From a bacterium UBP15_UBA6099 (GTDB taxonomy: Bacteria > UBP15 > UBA6099): a DNA stretch of 13,308 bases. The notes beneath the pieces are model-generated. The model was not told where the DNA came from and did no database searches. It saw only the letters and a list, made by a program, of their open reading frames with translations. Location of the stretch: positions 1-13,308 of the forward strand of contig DIWT01000031.1 of NCBI GenBank assembly GCA_002435745.1, read 5' to 3'. Both the position numbers and the translations under genes were made by a program. Every line of letters begins with the position of its first letter. Position 1 is the first letter of the stretch. This document shows, piece after piece, positions 7,047-13,308 of the stretch.

Positions 7047-7952
7047 ATGGCTAATATCAGAAGACATTTTCCGGGAGGCCCCGCGGAGGCGGCTCGCGCG
7101 GCAAGACGCGTCACATCCGTCGGCCTCGTTATCAATATCGCGCTCTCTGCGGCCAAGTTCGTCGCCGGGATTTTCGGCGGCAGCCAAGCGATGGTCGCGG
7201 ACGCCATACACAGCTTGTCAGACACCGTAACGGATATCGCGGTGATAGTCGGGTCTATGTTCTGGCATAAGCCGCCGGACGAAGACCATCCGCACGGACA
7301 CGGGCGAATCGAGACGGCCGTGACGGTTTTTATAGGGACGGCGTTGGCGGCGGTCGCGGTCGGCCTGATCTACAACGCCTTGACCACCTTTGAGGAGCGC
7401 CATTCTTCGCCGCCCGCCATGATCGCGCTCTGGGCGGCCCTCGGCTCGATAGCAATAAAGGAGCTTCTATACAGATGGACTGCGGCGGCGGCCGCTAAGG
7501 TCAACTCTCCAGCGATGGCCGCCAACGCGTGGCATCACAGGTCGGACGCATTAAGCTCGATCCCGGCGGCGGCGGCGGTGGCGGGCGCGCGGCTGCTGCC
7601 CGGCGCTCAGTTCCTCGACCATGTCGGGGCGGTCGTCGTTGCCGCTTTCATTTTACACGCGGCGTGGCGCATATCATGGCCCGCAGTCAATCAGCTCATG
7701 GACGCCGGGGCGCCCGCAGACCTCGTACGGCGCGTCGAACGCGCCGCGCTGTCAGTCGACGGCGTCCGCGCTGCCCACAAAATACGCGCCCGACATATCG
7801 GCTCCGGTTTCGAAGTCAACCTTCACATCCTCGTCGATCCGGACATCTCCGTTCGGGCCGGACACGACATAGCGACCGCCGCGCGAGGGCGCGTCGTGTT
7901 CGACGTTCAGGACGTCGTGGACATCATTATCCACATTGAGCCGTCGGAATAA
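7047..7952 (+). CDS. Cation diffusion facilitator (CDF) family metal transporter
   Basis: 301-residue inner-membrane protein that should export divalent metal (Zn, Fe, Co or Mn) in exchange for protons. It has the CDF layout: about six membrane helices (about 20-215) and a cytoplasmic ferredoxin-like domain (about 220-301). The two metal-site motifs of helices 2 and 5 are both HxxxD: H55-S-L-S-D59 in the DAIHSLSDTVTD segment, and H163-H-R-S-D167. The HPHGHGRIE loop (81-89) after helix 2 is typical of the FieF/MamB-like branch. The C-terminal domain ends in GHDIA...DIIIHIEP, the usual CTD pattern. GGAG lies about 11 nt before the ATG. It follows the YkgJ-like cysteine protein by 26 nt and probably shares its promoter. 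The exact metal cannot be read from these motifs. Confidence 0.93.
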   Translation: MANIRRHFPGGPAEAARAARRVTSVGLVINIALSAAKFVAGIFGGSQAMVADAIHSLSDTVTDIAVIVGSMFWHKPPDEDHPHGHGRIETAVTVFIGTALAAVAVGLIYNALTTFEERHSSPPAMIALWAALGSIAIKELLYRWTAAAAAKVNSPAMAANAWHHRSDALSSIPAAAAVAGARLLPGAQFLDHVGAVVVAAFILHAAWRISWPAVNQLMDAGAPADLVRRVERAALSVDGVRAAHKIRARHIGSGFEVNLHILVDPDISVRAGHDIATAARGRVVFDVQDVVDIIIHIEPSE

Positions 7953-7976
7953 CGTCGGGACGGCAAGGTTTTTTTT
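7940..7976 (+). terminator. Probable intrinsic terminator of the CDF operon
   Basis: GCCGTC (7940-7945) can pair with GACGGC (7959-7964) across a 13-nt loop that contains the CDF stop codon, and a run of eight T residues (7969-7976) follows after four bases. The stem is short, but the T run is the best between 6240 and 8070. Confidence 0.45.
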
Positions 7977-7988
7977 CTCGCGCGGGTA

Positions 7989-8016
7989 TGGACAGGCGGG
8001 CGAATTGTAGTATAAT
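7989..8016 (+). promoter_or_regulatory. Promoter of nrfHA
   Basis: TGGACA (7989-7994, five of six matches to -35) is separated by 16 bp from a perfect TATAAT (8011-8016). The expected transcript start is near 8023, giving a leader of about 50 nt. An inverted repeat GTAT-aata-ATAC (8010-8021) overlaps the -10 box and could be an operator. No FNR-type TTGAT-N4-ATCAA site is visible. Confidence 0.65.
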
Positions 8017-8075
8017 AATACCGGAATCAAACATATAAGACAAGCGCCGCCGCGTCGGCGCGGGGGAGTGTCCCT

Positions 8076-8561
8076 TTGCTCAACCGGATTCGAACATTCG
8101 TCTCTTCGAACTTCGGATGGCTGGCCGCCGCGGCCGCGATCTTCGGCGCCGCCGCCGGTATCGGCGCTTTCACTTTCCACTACGCCCACGGCCTCTCTTA
8201 CATGTCGTCCGAACCAGAAGCCTGCCGCAACTGCCATATCATGAACACGCAGTTCGACTCATGGAACAACAGCCCCCACAGGGAAAAGGCCCTCTGCGTC
8301 GACTGCCACCTGCCTCATGACATCGCGGGAAAATATTTCGCCAAAAGTATGAACGGCTACCATCATTCCGCCGCCTTCACGCTCCAGAACTTCGACTGGC
8401 CGATTAGGATTAAACCTCACAACGCAGAGATACTTCAGGAAAACTGCGAAAGATGCCACAAGGACATGGTGGAAAACATCGTCGCGATGGAAAAGATGGG
8501 CAACGGGGAAGGCGCAAAATGCGTCCACTGCCACAGGAGCGTCGGACACGGCCCGAAATAA
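8076..8561 (+). CDS. nrfH: Cytochrome c nitrite reductase small subunit NrfH
   Basis: 161-residue membrane-anchored tetraheme c-type cytochrome of the NapC/NirT/NrfH family. It takes electrons from menaquinol and passes them to NrfA at the outer face of the inner membrane. One N-terminal helix (about 13-35) is followed by four heme sites: CRNCH (50-54), CVDCH (74-78), CERCH (124-128) and CVHCH (149-153). The first site is followed by I-M, giving the CxxCHxM pattern known from Desulfovibrio NrfH, in which the Met ligates heme 1. The length suits NrfH, not the longer NapC or TorC types. The start is TTG at 8076, supported by GGGGGAG ending 7 nt upstream. nrfA follows after 68 nt, a gap holding a GC-rich palindrome (CCCCGCGGGG, 8577-8586) that may form an mRNA hairpin between the cistrons. 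Confidence 0.95.
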   Translation: MLNRIRTFVSSNFGWLAAAAAIFGAAAGIGAFTFHYAHGLSYMSSEPEACRNCHIMNTQFDSWNNSPHREKALCVDCHLPHDIAGKYFAKSMNGYHHSAAFTLQNFDWPIRIKPHNAEILQENCERCHKDMVENIVAMEKMGNGEGAKCVHCHRSVGHGPK

Positions 8562-8629
8562 CAGGCATTTAGCGCGCCCCGCGGGGTCTCCCGGCGACGC
8601 GCGCCAACATATAGCATGGAGGAAAAAGC

Positions 8630-10021
8630 ATGAAATCAGATGGGAACAACAGTTCAGCCCAGAAGGGAGCGGCGTCCCTGTTGCTTATCGTCGCGGTGTT
8701 CATCGCCGCCGCCGCCCTGACCGCCGCCGTCGCCGCGTTGCTGATCAACATCCAGACGCGCAAAGCGGAGTCTTACACGCCGTTTACTTGGCTGGCCGAG
8801 GTCGATGAAAACACGACCGACCCCGAAGTGTGGGGCCGCACTTTCCCTCTTCAATACGACAACTATCTGAAAACGGTCGACAGCACGCACACCCGGTTCG
8901 GCGGCAGCGAAGCTCTCCCGCCTCAGAAGTCCGAGCGCGACCCGTGGCTGCTTCGCCTGTACGCCGGATATGCGTTCTCTCTCGACTACCGGGAGCGGCG
9001 CGGCCACGCCTACATGCTTGAAGACCAACAGGAAACCCGCCGCGTGAAGGAGCGGAAACAGCCCGGAGCCTGCCTCCACTGCCACTCGTCCATAATAGCC
9101 GCATACAGGTTCAAAGGCGACGGCGATGTGATGAAAGGCTTCGACATCGTCAACGCCATGCCTTATGAGGAAGCCGCGAATATCGTTGACGCCGACGGCA
9201 AGAAACTCGTCGAGCATCCGGTGAGTTGTGTGGACTGCCATGAGCCGATGACCATGAAAGTCCGCGTCACCCGCCCCGGCTTCATTAATGGCATAAAGCA
9301 ATTCAAAGCCAGTCAGGGAGTCGCCGACTACGATGTCAACCGCGACGCCACCCGCGCCGAAATGCGCGGCTACGTTTGCGGGCAGTGCCACGTCGAATAC
9401 TACTTCAAGGGCGAAGGCAAAACTCTCACCTTCCCGTGGCACAACGGCTTGAAAGCCGACGACATCGAAAAGTATTACGACGAAGTCCAGTTCAGCGACT
9501 GGACTCACGCGGAAACAGGCGCGGGCGTCATTAAGGCGCAACATCCGGAATTCGAAATGTGGAATCAAGGAATACACGCGCGCGCCGGGGTGGCCTGCGT
9601 GGATTGCCACATGCCTTATATGAGGATGGGCGCAGGCAAGACGGCGGACCACTGGGTGCGCAGTCCTCTGCTCAACATAAACCGCTCCTGTCAGTCCTGC
9701 CATAATGTTTCGGAAACCGAAATTAAAGCCCGCGTAGATAATATTCAGGATAAAACTTATGTCCTAATGACGGAAGCAGCCAAGGCTTACATAGACATGC
9801 TTGACGCCGTCGTTGCGGCTAAAAACGCCGGCGCTTCGGACGATGCCCTCGCGCCCTCGCTAGCCCTCCAGCGCAAAGCTCAATGGAGGCTCGATTATGT
9901 CTCTTCCGAAAACTCAATGGGATTCCATGCGCCCCAAGAAGCCATGCGACTGCTGGCCGAGTCGATCGACTTCTCGCGTCAGGGCCAGATATCGGCAATG
10001 AGGGTTTCAGCCGCAAAGTAG
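8630..10021 (+). CDS. nrfA: Ammonia-forming cytochrome c nitrite reductase NrfA (all-CxxCH type)
   Basis: 463-residue periplasmic pentaheme enzyme that reduces nitrite to ammonium with six electrons supplied by NrfH. An uncleaved anchor or signal helix spans about 14-40. Heme sites: CLHCH (148-152), CVDCH (200-204), CGQCH (250-254), CVDCH (323-327) and CQSCH (354-358). The active-site set is visible: R-G-H (124-126) holds the likely catalytic Arg, E256-Y257 follows the third heme (HVEYYF), and K302-A-Q304-H305 matches the Ca-site Lys/Gln and catalytic His of classical NrfA. The classical heme-1 motif CxxCK, whose Lys is the distal-open ligand, is CxxCH here. Such His variants are known, for example in Campylobacter, and should not need the dedicated NrfE/F/G-type lyase. 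GGAGGA (8618-8623) supports the ATG at 8630. A strong terminator follows at 10065. Confidence 0.95.
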   Translation: MKSDGNNSSAQKGAASLLLIVAVFIAAAALTAAVAALLINIQTRKAESYTPFTWLAEVDENTTDPEVWGRTFPLQYDNYLKTVDSTHTRFGGSEALPPQKSERDPWLLRLYAGYAFSLDYRERRGHAYMLEDQQETRRVKERKQPGACLHCHSSIIAAYRFKGDGDVMKGFDIVNAMPYEEAANIVDADGKKLVEHPVSCVDCHEPMTMKVRVTRPGFINGIKQFKASQGVADYDVNRDATRAEMRGYVCGQCHVEYYFKGEGKTLTFPWHNGLKADDIEKYYDEVQFSDWTHAETGAGVIKAQHPEFEMWNQGIHARAGVACVDCHMPYMRMGAGKTADHWVRSPLLNINRSCQSCHNVSETEIKARVDNIQDKTYVLMTEAAKAYIDMLDAVVAAKNAGASDDALAPSLALQRKAQWRLDYVSSENSMGFHAPQEAMRLLAESIDFSRQGQISAMRVSAAK

Positions 10022-10064
10022 CTTCATTTTCGAGCATCGGGTATTAGCCGAATTCACAAGATAT

Positions 10065-10097
10065 AAGGCGGTGGCAATAAATGCCTCCGCCTTTTTT
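10065..10097 (+). terminator. Intrinsic terminator of nrfHA
   Basis: AAGGCGGTGGCA (10065-10076) pairs with TGCCTCCGCCTT (10082-10093) in a 12-bp stem with one mismatch and a five-base loop, followed by a T run to 10097. This is the strongest hairpin-plus-T signal in the window and lies 44 nt after the nrfA stop. Confidence 0.9.
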
Positions 10098-10432
10098 CTT
10101 GCGCGGAAATCATCAACACATAAAAACAAGCCGAAGAGCAGGAGATCTGGCGATACATGAAACCGCTATTTTTCTTATCCGAAACAACAGGATAACAACT
10201 TCCGCACTGAATATCACGATGCTTCTATACCGTGTTACGACACAGTTCTTGGGATGATGCTCTGAGCAACTTGACGATATGCAGGGGTCTTTGAATGCGA
10301 GCGACCGGAACAGGCTCTTTTGTCGCCACAATTGATCTTGGCGCTTTTTATAGAATATATTCAGGCCGAGAATCAAGCGTGAAACATTACAGCAAACGAG
10401 ATTTTGCTTTGTTCAATAATTGTTTTTATTGA

Positions 10433-10460
10433 TTGGATAATCCGTGTGGCGCCTTATACT
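10433..10460 (+). promoter_or_regulatory. Possible promoter inside the gene-free block
   Basis: TATACT (10455-10460) matches -10 in five of six bases. TTGGAT (10433-10438, 16-bp spacer) is only a weak -35 match. If used, transcription would start near 10467, at the left edge of the purine-skewed section. Confidence 0.25.
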
Positions 10461-10743
10461 TACAAAAAGACAACAACATGATATGGTGTCCAACCAGACA
10501 AAAAACGAGCAAAAATAAGCTTGTAAAATCTGGCGAGCAATTTTCGCAATAACGCAAGACGTGAAAAAGAAGAAAACCGATATTGAGCGGATGAGATATT
10601 ACAACTCATTAAGCATACAAGCTGAAATCTTTATGTAAACATAAATATAGGCATTTATAAAGGTAAAAACGAAATGGACATAGCGCTAAAAACTGTGTTC
10701 GCATGTCTGATATCAGCCTGAAGCGCTGTGAACACGCGCAAAA

Positions 10744-10758
10744 ATCGTGAAGCACGAT
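10744..10758 (+). repeat. 6-bp hairpin with triloop
   Basis: ATCGTG (10744-10749) and CACGAT (10753-10758) form a perfect stem with loop AAG, followed 13 nt later by CTTTT-atta-AAAAG (10772-10785). These are adjacent potential RNA stems within the gene-free block. Confidence 0.45.
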
Positions 10759-10877
10759 ATATTGAAATAAGCTTTTATTAAAAAGGAAAAAACGTCTGCG
10801 TCATACTTTGCTGCATGTCTGAAAAAAAGATTACGGATAAAAGAAAATGGCTCTCCGCAAAGCTTCAGGAAAAGTTA

Positions 10878-10891
10878 TTGCCGTACGGCAA
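10878..10891. repeat. Perfect 14-bp palindrome
   Basis: TTGCCGTACGGCAA is its own reverse complement. It could be a dimeric regulator site or an RNA stem; its GC-rich core stands out in an AT-rich stretch. Confidence 0.5.
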
Positions 10892-11260
10892 AACAATGAA
10901 AAGAGTAGCGGATCGGCGTTGCATACAATAAATGGACAAAGTATCGAATAAAGCAAAGCAGGTGTGTCTAGGGAGGAATAAAAGGTCGTGAGAGAATGAC
11001 TAGAAGAGCAGGATGACGCAGAAAAAACATAATATAATTGTATTTAAGCCAATAATTAGCTGTTAGCAAACATGTTGGACATATGGACAGAAGGGAGGGA
11101 AACACTTAAATAACAATAAAAACAAAAAAGCAAGGTATTTGCGTAATGATAAAAACTAGTTTTTGTGCGCGATGATGCGAGAGAAGCCGGATTGAAGCAA
11201 GCAAATAGATTTCAGAGGTTCGGATGTAAGATTATGGAATTGAGGCGAGATGAAGACAGA

Positions 11261-12337
11261 TCAGACTTGAAAGACTGCGCCTAAGATGGAGGTGGCTTTT
11301 TTCTTTCCACTCACATAATAGGAAAGGAAGACGGAGCCGTCGTCCAGTTGAAAACCTCGGGTCCAACCGCAGTCGCCTGAAGATGAAGAGTCATCAAGAA
11401 GGCGGCATTCCGAGTCCGGCCATGTCCTCCCGGAGTCTTTGCTGACGCGAATGTGAATTCCGAAAGGAGCTTGATAGTCGGTATAGGCTATCAGAAGGCG
11501 GCCGTCGGCAAGAGGGATCAAGGAATGAGTGGTTCCGCTGAAGCCGGAGGGTATTGGCAGGCTCCAAGTTTTTCCTTCATTGTTTGAAACCGAAATATAA
11601 ATCTGCTGTCTTTCATCCGCTCCAAGCATCGCGCAAATCAGGTTGCCGTCAGCGGCGCGCTTGACGGAGGAGCGGCACATCGGGGGCATGTCGGGGTTGT
11701 CTTTCTGCATGAAAATCTCGGAGTAAAGTTCCCAGTGCGAGCAATCCTTATCGGCTTTCATCATTACGGATTCCCATGGTTTATCGGGTATCTGTGTGCA
11801 ATAGGCATCGTAGTCGACAGGGCATAAAATTGAGCTGTCGTCGAGAACGACCGGAGCGTCATAGCTTGAGACGACAGGGTAGTGTGGAGCGCGAATAAAC
11901 TTTGGAATGCCGAAAAGGGGCTTGTCTCCCGAACAGTCGATCATGATGGAACAGGCTCCGACAAGAACGGCGACAAGTTCGCTGTCTCTGAGGAGTTGGA
12001 CATCAGGCTCGCCGAGCCAGTTATAGACCAGCCATCTGTTATCGATAGCTAGAGCGCGGGTGTCGGACAACCTTATGACGGATGGGGCGGTTCCGGCGTG
12101 TGTGAGTCTGGGGATATTTCTGGCCGTTGAACGGTCGGGCGATAGAGGGGAGGAGCCGACCATAGTTCTGAGAGCGCCGTCGGGCTTGATTATTCCGGGA
12201 GGATCAGGCGACTTTGAGTCGTGGTGGATGAAAAGATAATAGTTGTCTCGCAAGCGAACGGAGCAAAGCTGCGAGCAACGGCGGGATTTGTTTTCCGCCA
12301 GCGGAACTATTTCTGCGTCGAGTCGCCTATCTGTCAA
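11261..12337 (-). CDS. Sialidase-like Asp-box (BNR) beta-propeller protein
   Basis: 358-residue protein resembling bacterial exo-alpha-sialidase-type glycoside hydrolases. Two Asp-boxes are clear: S251-N-N-E-G-K-T-W258 and S299-K-D-S-G-R-T-W306. The C-terminal part has the family run HSLIPLADGRLLIAY (271-285), then P-F-G-I-x-x-R-V-S, then QLDDGSVFLSYYV (330-342). The length suits one six-bladed propeller. No signal peptide is visible, so it would act in the cytoplasm on imported sugars unless secreted by another route. In related proteins an Arg usually follows the Y-G-x position after the G-R-L-L motif; here the segment reads TDYQAP, so sialidase activity is uncertain. The start is TTG (12335-12337), well supported by GGAGG seven bases upstream. 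Base composition is clearly less GC-rich than the neighbours, and it borders the gene-free AT-rich block, which fits horizontal acquisition. Confidence 0.75.
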   Translation of the reverse strand: MTDRRLDAEIVPLAENKSRRCSQLCSVRLRDNYYLFIHHDSKSPDPPGIIKPDGALRTMVGSSPLSPDRSTARNIPRLTHAGTAPSVIRLSDTRALAIDNRWLVYNWLGEPDVQLLRDSELVAVLVGACSIMIDCSGDKPLFGIPKFIRAPHYPVVSSYDAPVVLDDSSILCPVDYDAYCTQIPDKPWESVMMKADKDCSHWELYSEIFMQKDNPDMPPMCRSSVKRAADGNLICAMLGADERQQIYISVSNNEGKTWSLPIPSGFSGTTHSLIPLADGRLLIAYTDYQAPFGIHIRVSKDSGRTWPDSECRLLDDSSSSGDCGWTRGFQLDDGSVFLSYYVSGKKKATSILGAVFQV

Positions 12338-12370
12338 TCAGTTTCCTCCGGATTCAATATCGGCAAAAGA

Positions 12371-12399
12371 ATAATAGCGCAGCTGTTTTTTGCTGTCAA
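12371..12399 (-). promoter_or_regulatory. Strong sigma70-type promoter of the sialidase-like gene
   Basis: On the minus strand a perfect TTGACA (12394-12399) is separated by exactly 17 bp from TATTAT (12371-12376, five of six). The expected transcript start is near 12364, giving a leader of about 27 nt with a GGAGG site before the TTG start. This is close to consensus in every part. Confidence 0.75.
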
Positions 12400-12457
12400 T
12401 TTTGGGAAGCGAGGGCGCGGTTTTTTCGGTGGAGATTCGTGTTGGGCCGTCGAGTTC

Positions 12458-12466
12458 TGGTAAAAT
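12458..12466 (+). promoter_or_regulatory. Extended -10 promoter element before zupT-like gene
   Basis: TGG directly precedes TAAAAT (12461-12466), matching the TGn extended -10 pattern. No good -35 lies at normal distance. The expected transcript start falls at or next to the ATG at 12473, which would make the mRNA leaderless, and no Shine-Dalgarno sequence is visible before the ATG. Confidence 0.4.
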
Positions 12467-12472
12467 GGCGGT

Positions 12473-13240
12473 ATGTTCGACGAGAGAGTTATATCCGCGT
12501 TGACGCTCACCGCGTTTGCGGGCATGGCAACGACGATAGGGGCAGTTCTGGGTCTGGCGGTGAAAAAGCCGGGGCCTAAATTCATGGCGTTCACGCTAGG
12601 GTTATCGGCGGGCGTCATGCTGTGGGTGTCGTTCATGGAGCTTGTGCCGCTGGGCGCGCAGAAAGCGGGCGGCGCGAACGCCTACATGGCGTTTTTCGCG
12701 GGCATGATCGTGTATTTCCTCATAGACTTGCTGATTCCGCACGACTACATCGGCCAGCACGACCACCCGGACGGAATGAAGAACAAGGCGAAGCTGGAGC
12801 GGACGGGTCTGCTGATGGCGGTGGGAATCGGGATACATAATTTTCCAGAAGGGATGGCGACGTTTGCCGGAGCATTGGAAGACTATCGTCTGGGAGCGGC
12901 GATAGCGGTGGCGGTGGCCATACATAATATCCCGGAGGGGCTGGCGATAACCGTGCCGGTGTACGAGGCGACCGGCAGCAGGCGCAAGGCGTTTCTGTGG
13001 TCGTTCTATTCCGGGCTGTTCGAGCCGCTGGGGGCGTTCGTTGCGGTTGTGGCTCTGATGCCTTTGCTAACGACCGCCGCGCTCGGCATCATGCTCGCCG
13101 CCGTGGCCGGGATAATGACCGCCATATCCGTCGATGAAATTGTTCCGGTCGCTAAATCTTACGATTCTGAACATGCGCCGATATTCGGCATTATCGCCGG
13201 AATGGCCATTATGGCGGCAAGCCTCGCGTTGCTGAAATGA
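12473..13240 (+). CDS. zupT: ZIP-family metal importer, ZupT-like
   Basis: 255-residue inner-membrane ZIP transporter that should import Zn, Fe or other divalent metals. About eight hydrophobic helices fill the protein. The two metal-site helices carry the family motifs H122-N-F-P-E-G127 and H151-N-I-P-E-G156. Helix 2 has E56-L-V-P after S53, also typical of ZupT. The variable loop is His/Asp-rich (HDYIGQHDHPD, 90-100), a likely metal-gathering segment. Length is normal for ZupT. The ATG at 12473 lacks a Shine-Dalgarno sequence, and an extended -10 lies just upstream. The gene is divergent from the sialidase-like gene. With the CDF exporter at 7047 it gives the window both metal uptake and metal efflux. 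Confidence 0.93.
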   Translation: MFDERVISALTLTAFAGMATTIGAVLGLAVKKPGPKFMAFTLGLSAGVMLWVSFMELVPLGAQKAGGANAYMAFFAGMIVYFLIDLLIPHDYIGQHDHPDGMKNKAKLERTGLLMAVGIGIHNFPEGMATFAGALEDYRLGAAIAVAVAIHNIPEGLAITVPVYEATGSRRKAFLWSFYSGLFEPLGAFVAVVALMPLLTTAALGIMLAAVAGIMTAISVDEIVPVAKSYDSEHAPIFGIIAGMAIMAASLALLK

Positions 13241-13285
13241 GAATGGGAGGAAACAAGGGAAAAGGAGAGAGAGCGGGGGAGGGGA
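13241..13285 (+). other. Polypurine tract after zupT-like gene
   Basis: 42 of 45 bases directly after the stop codon are purines, with several GGAGG/GGGGAGG-like runs. No hairpin terminator is visible. It could be a leader with ribosome sites for a gene beyond the window, or a purine-rich spacer. Confidence 0.5.
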
Positions 13286-13303
13286 GTTAAGGGAAAACTT
13301 TTG
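13286..13303 (-). repeat. Inverted copy of the intergenic repeat
   Basis: GTTAAGGGAAAACTTTTG is the exact 18-nt reverse complement of 6247-6264. Like that copy, it lies in an intergenic spacer after a gene. The window ends 5 nt later, so a second tandem unit cannot be checked. Confidence 0.8.
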
Positions 13304-13308
13304 AAAAA

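Larger units (their letters stand above)
10099..11260. other. AT-rich, purine-skewed block without a gene
   Basis: About 1.16 kb with no supportable coding frame in either direction, between two converging genes. By hand count, 10501-11100 contains 246 A, 135 G, 131 T and 88 C: 37% GC, against visibly much higher GC in the neighbours, with 63.5% purines on the plus strand. It holds several inverted repeats: ATCGTG-aag-CACGAT at 10744-10758, the perfect 14-bp palindrome TTGCCGTACGGCAA at 10878-10891, and AAAAACTAGTTTTT at 11151-11164. It also holds two 10-nt direct repeats: GCATGTCTGA at 10701 and 10813, and AAATAAGCTT at 10513 and 10765. It could be a large structured RNA, the remnant of a transferred element, or decayed DNA. 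I recognise no known RNA family. Confidence 0.6.

Noticed and set aside
7953..8075. FNR or nitrite-regulator site upstream of nrfH
   Set aside because: No TTGAT-N4-ATCAA or close variant seen; only the promoter and a short inverted repeat are supportable.
8654..9703. 349-codon frame on the minus strand
   Set aside because: Antisense to nrfA, whose five heme motifs prove the plus-strand reading; no features of its own.
10113..10376. 87-codon minus-strand frame in the AT-rich block
   Set aside because: It starts with TTG without a ribosome site, has no recognisable domain, and overlaps a region with no other coding sign. It could be a gene remnant, but nothing supports it.
10971..11017. Good Shine-Dalgarno-like GGGAGGA followed by GTG and ATG codons
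   Set aside because: The frames stop after two and six codons, so no real small gene is supported.
10099..11260. CRISPR array or insertion sequence in the AT-rich block
   Set aside because: No regularly spaced repeats of CRISPR length, no transposase frame, and no terminal inverted repeats could be found.

Overview
The window is a stretch of a high-GC bacterial chromosome, roughly 60% GC in most genes by eye. It carries eight confidently recognised protein genes plus one long, AT-rich, gene-free block. The organism looks like a Gram-negative, respiring anaerobe. It has an NrfHA ammonia-forming nitrite reductase, whose multiheme cytochromes face the periplasm, and a DUF2723-type polytopic membrane protein with TPRs. 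A sialidase-like gene hints at a host-associated or gut lifestyle. I cannot name the phylum from the sequence alone.

Layout, left to right. (1) 1-533 is non-coding with a few palindromes. (2) A DUF342/FapA-family polymer-like protein is on the minus strand (534-2387). Divergent from it is a two-gene plus-strand unit. The first gene is a six-helix membrane protein with a degenerate GGDEF domain (ends 3600). The second starts 3 nt later and is a DUF2723 membrane protein fused to a TPR array (3604-6243). The GGDEF catalytic motif is lost but the RxxD I-site upstream of it is kept, which fits a c-di-GMP sensor rather than a cyclase. (3) After a tandem 15-nt repeat come a YkgJ-type cysteine-cluster protein (6337-7020) and a CDF metal efflux transporter (7047-7952), 26 nt apart and probably one operon. 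(4) nrfH-nrfA (8076-10021) has its own promoter and a strong terminator at 10065-10098. NrfA uses CxxCH instead of CxxCK at heme 1. (5) 10099-11260 is about 1.16 kb without a gene, A-rich and purine-skewed, with several inverted repeats and a possible internal promoter. It lies between two converging genes, so neither flanking gene needs it as a 5' region. It is the best candidate here for something undescribed, possibly a large structured RNA. (6) A sialidase-like Asp-box protein is on the minus strand (11261-12337) with an excellent promoter. Divergent from it is a ZupT/ZIP metal transporter (12473-13240) that looks leaderless. (7) The window ends in a polypurine tract and an inverted copy of the repeat seen at 6247.

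Functional links: CDF (export), ZIP (import) and the YkgJ protein suggest metal homeostasis. NrfH passes quinol electrons to NrfA for nitrite reduction to ammonium. The FapA/GGDEF/DUF2723 block suggests a surface or envelope function tied to c-di-GMP, but that link is inference.
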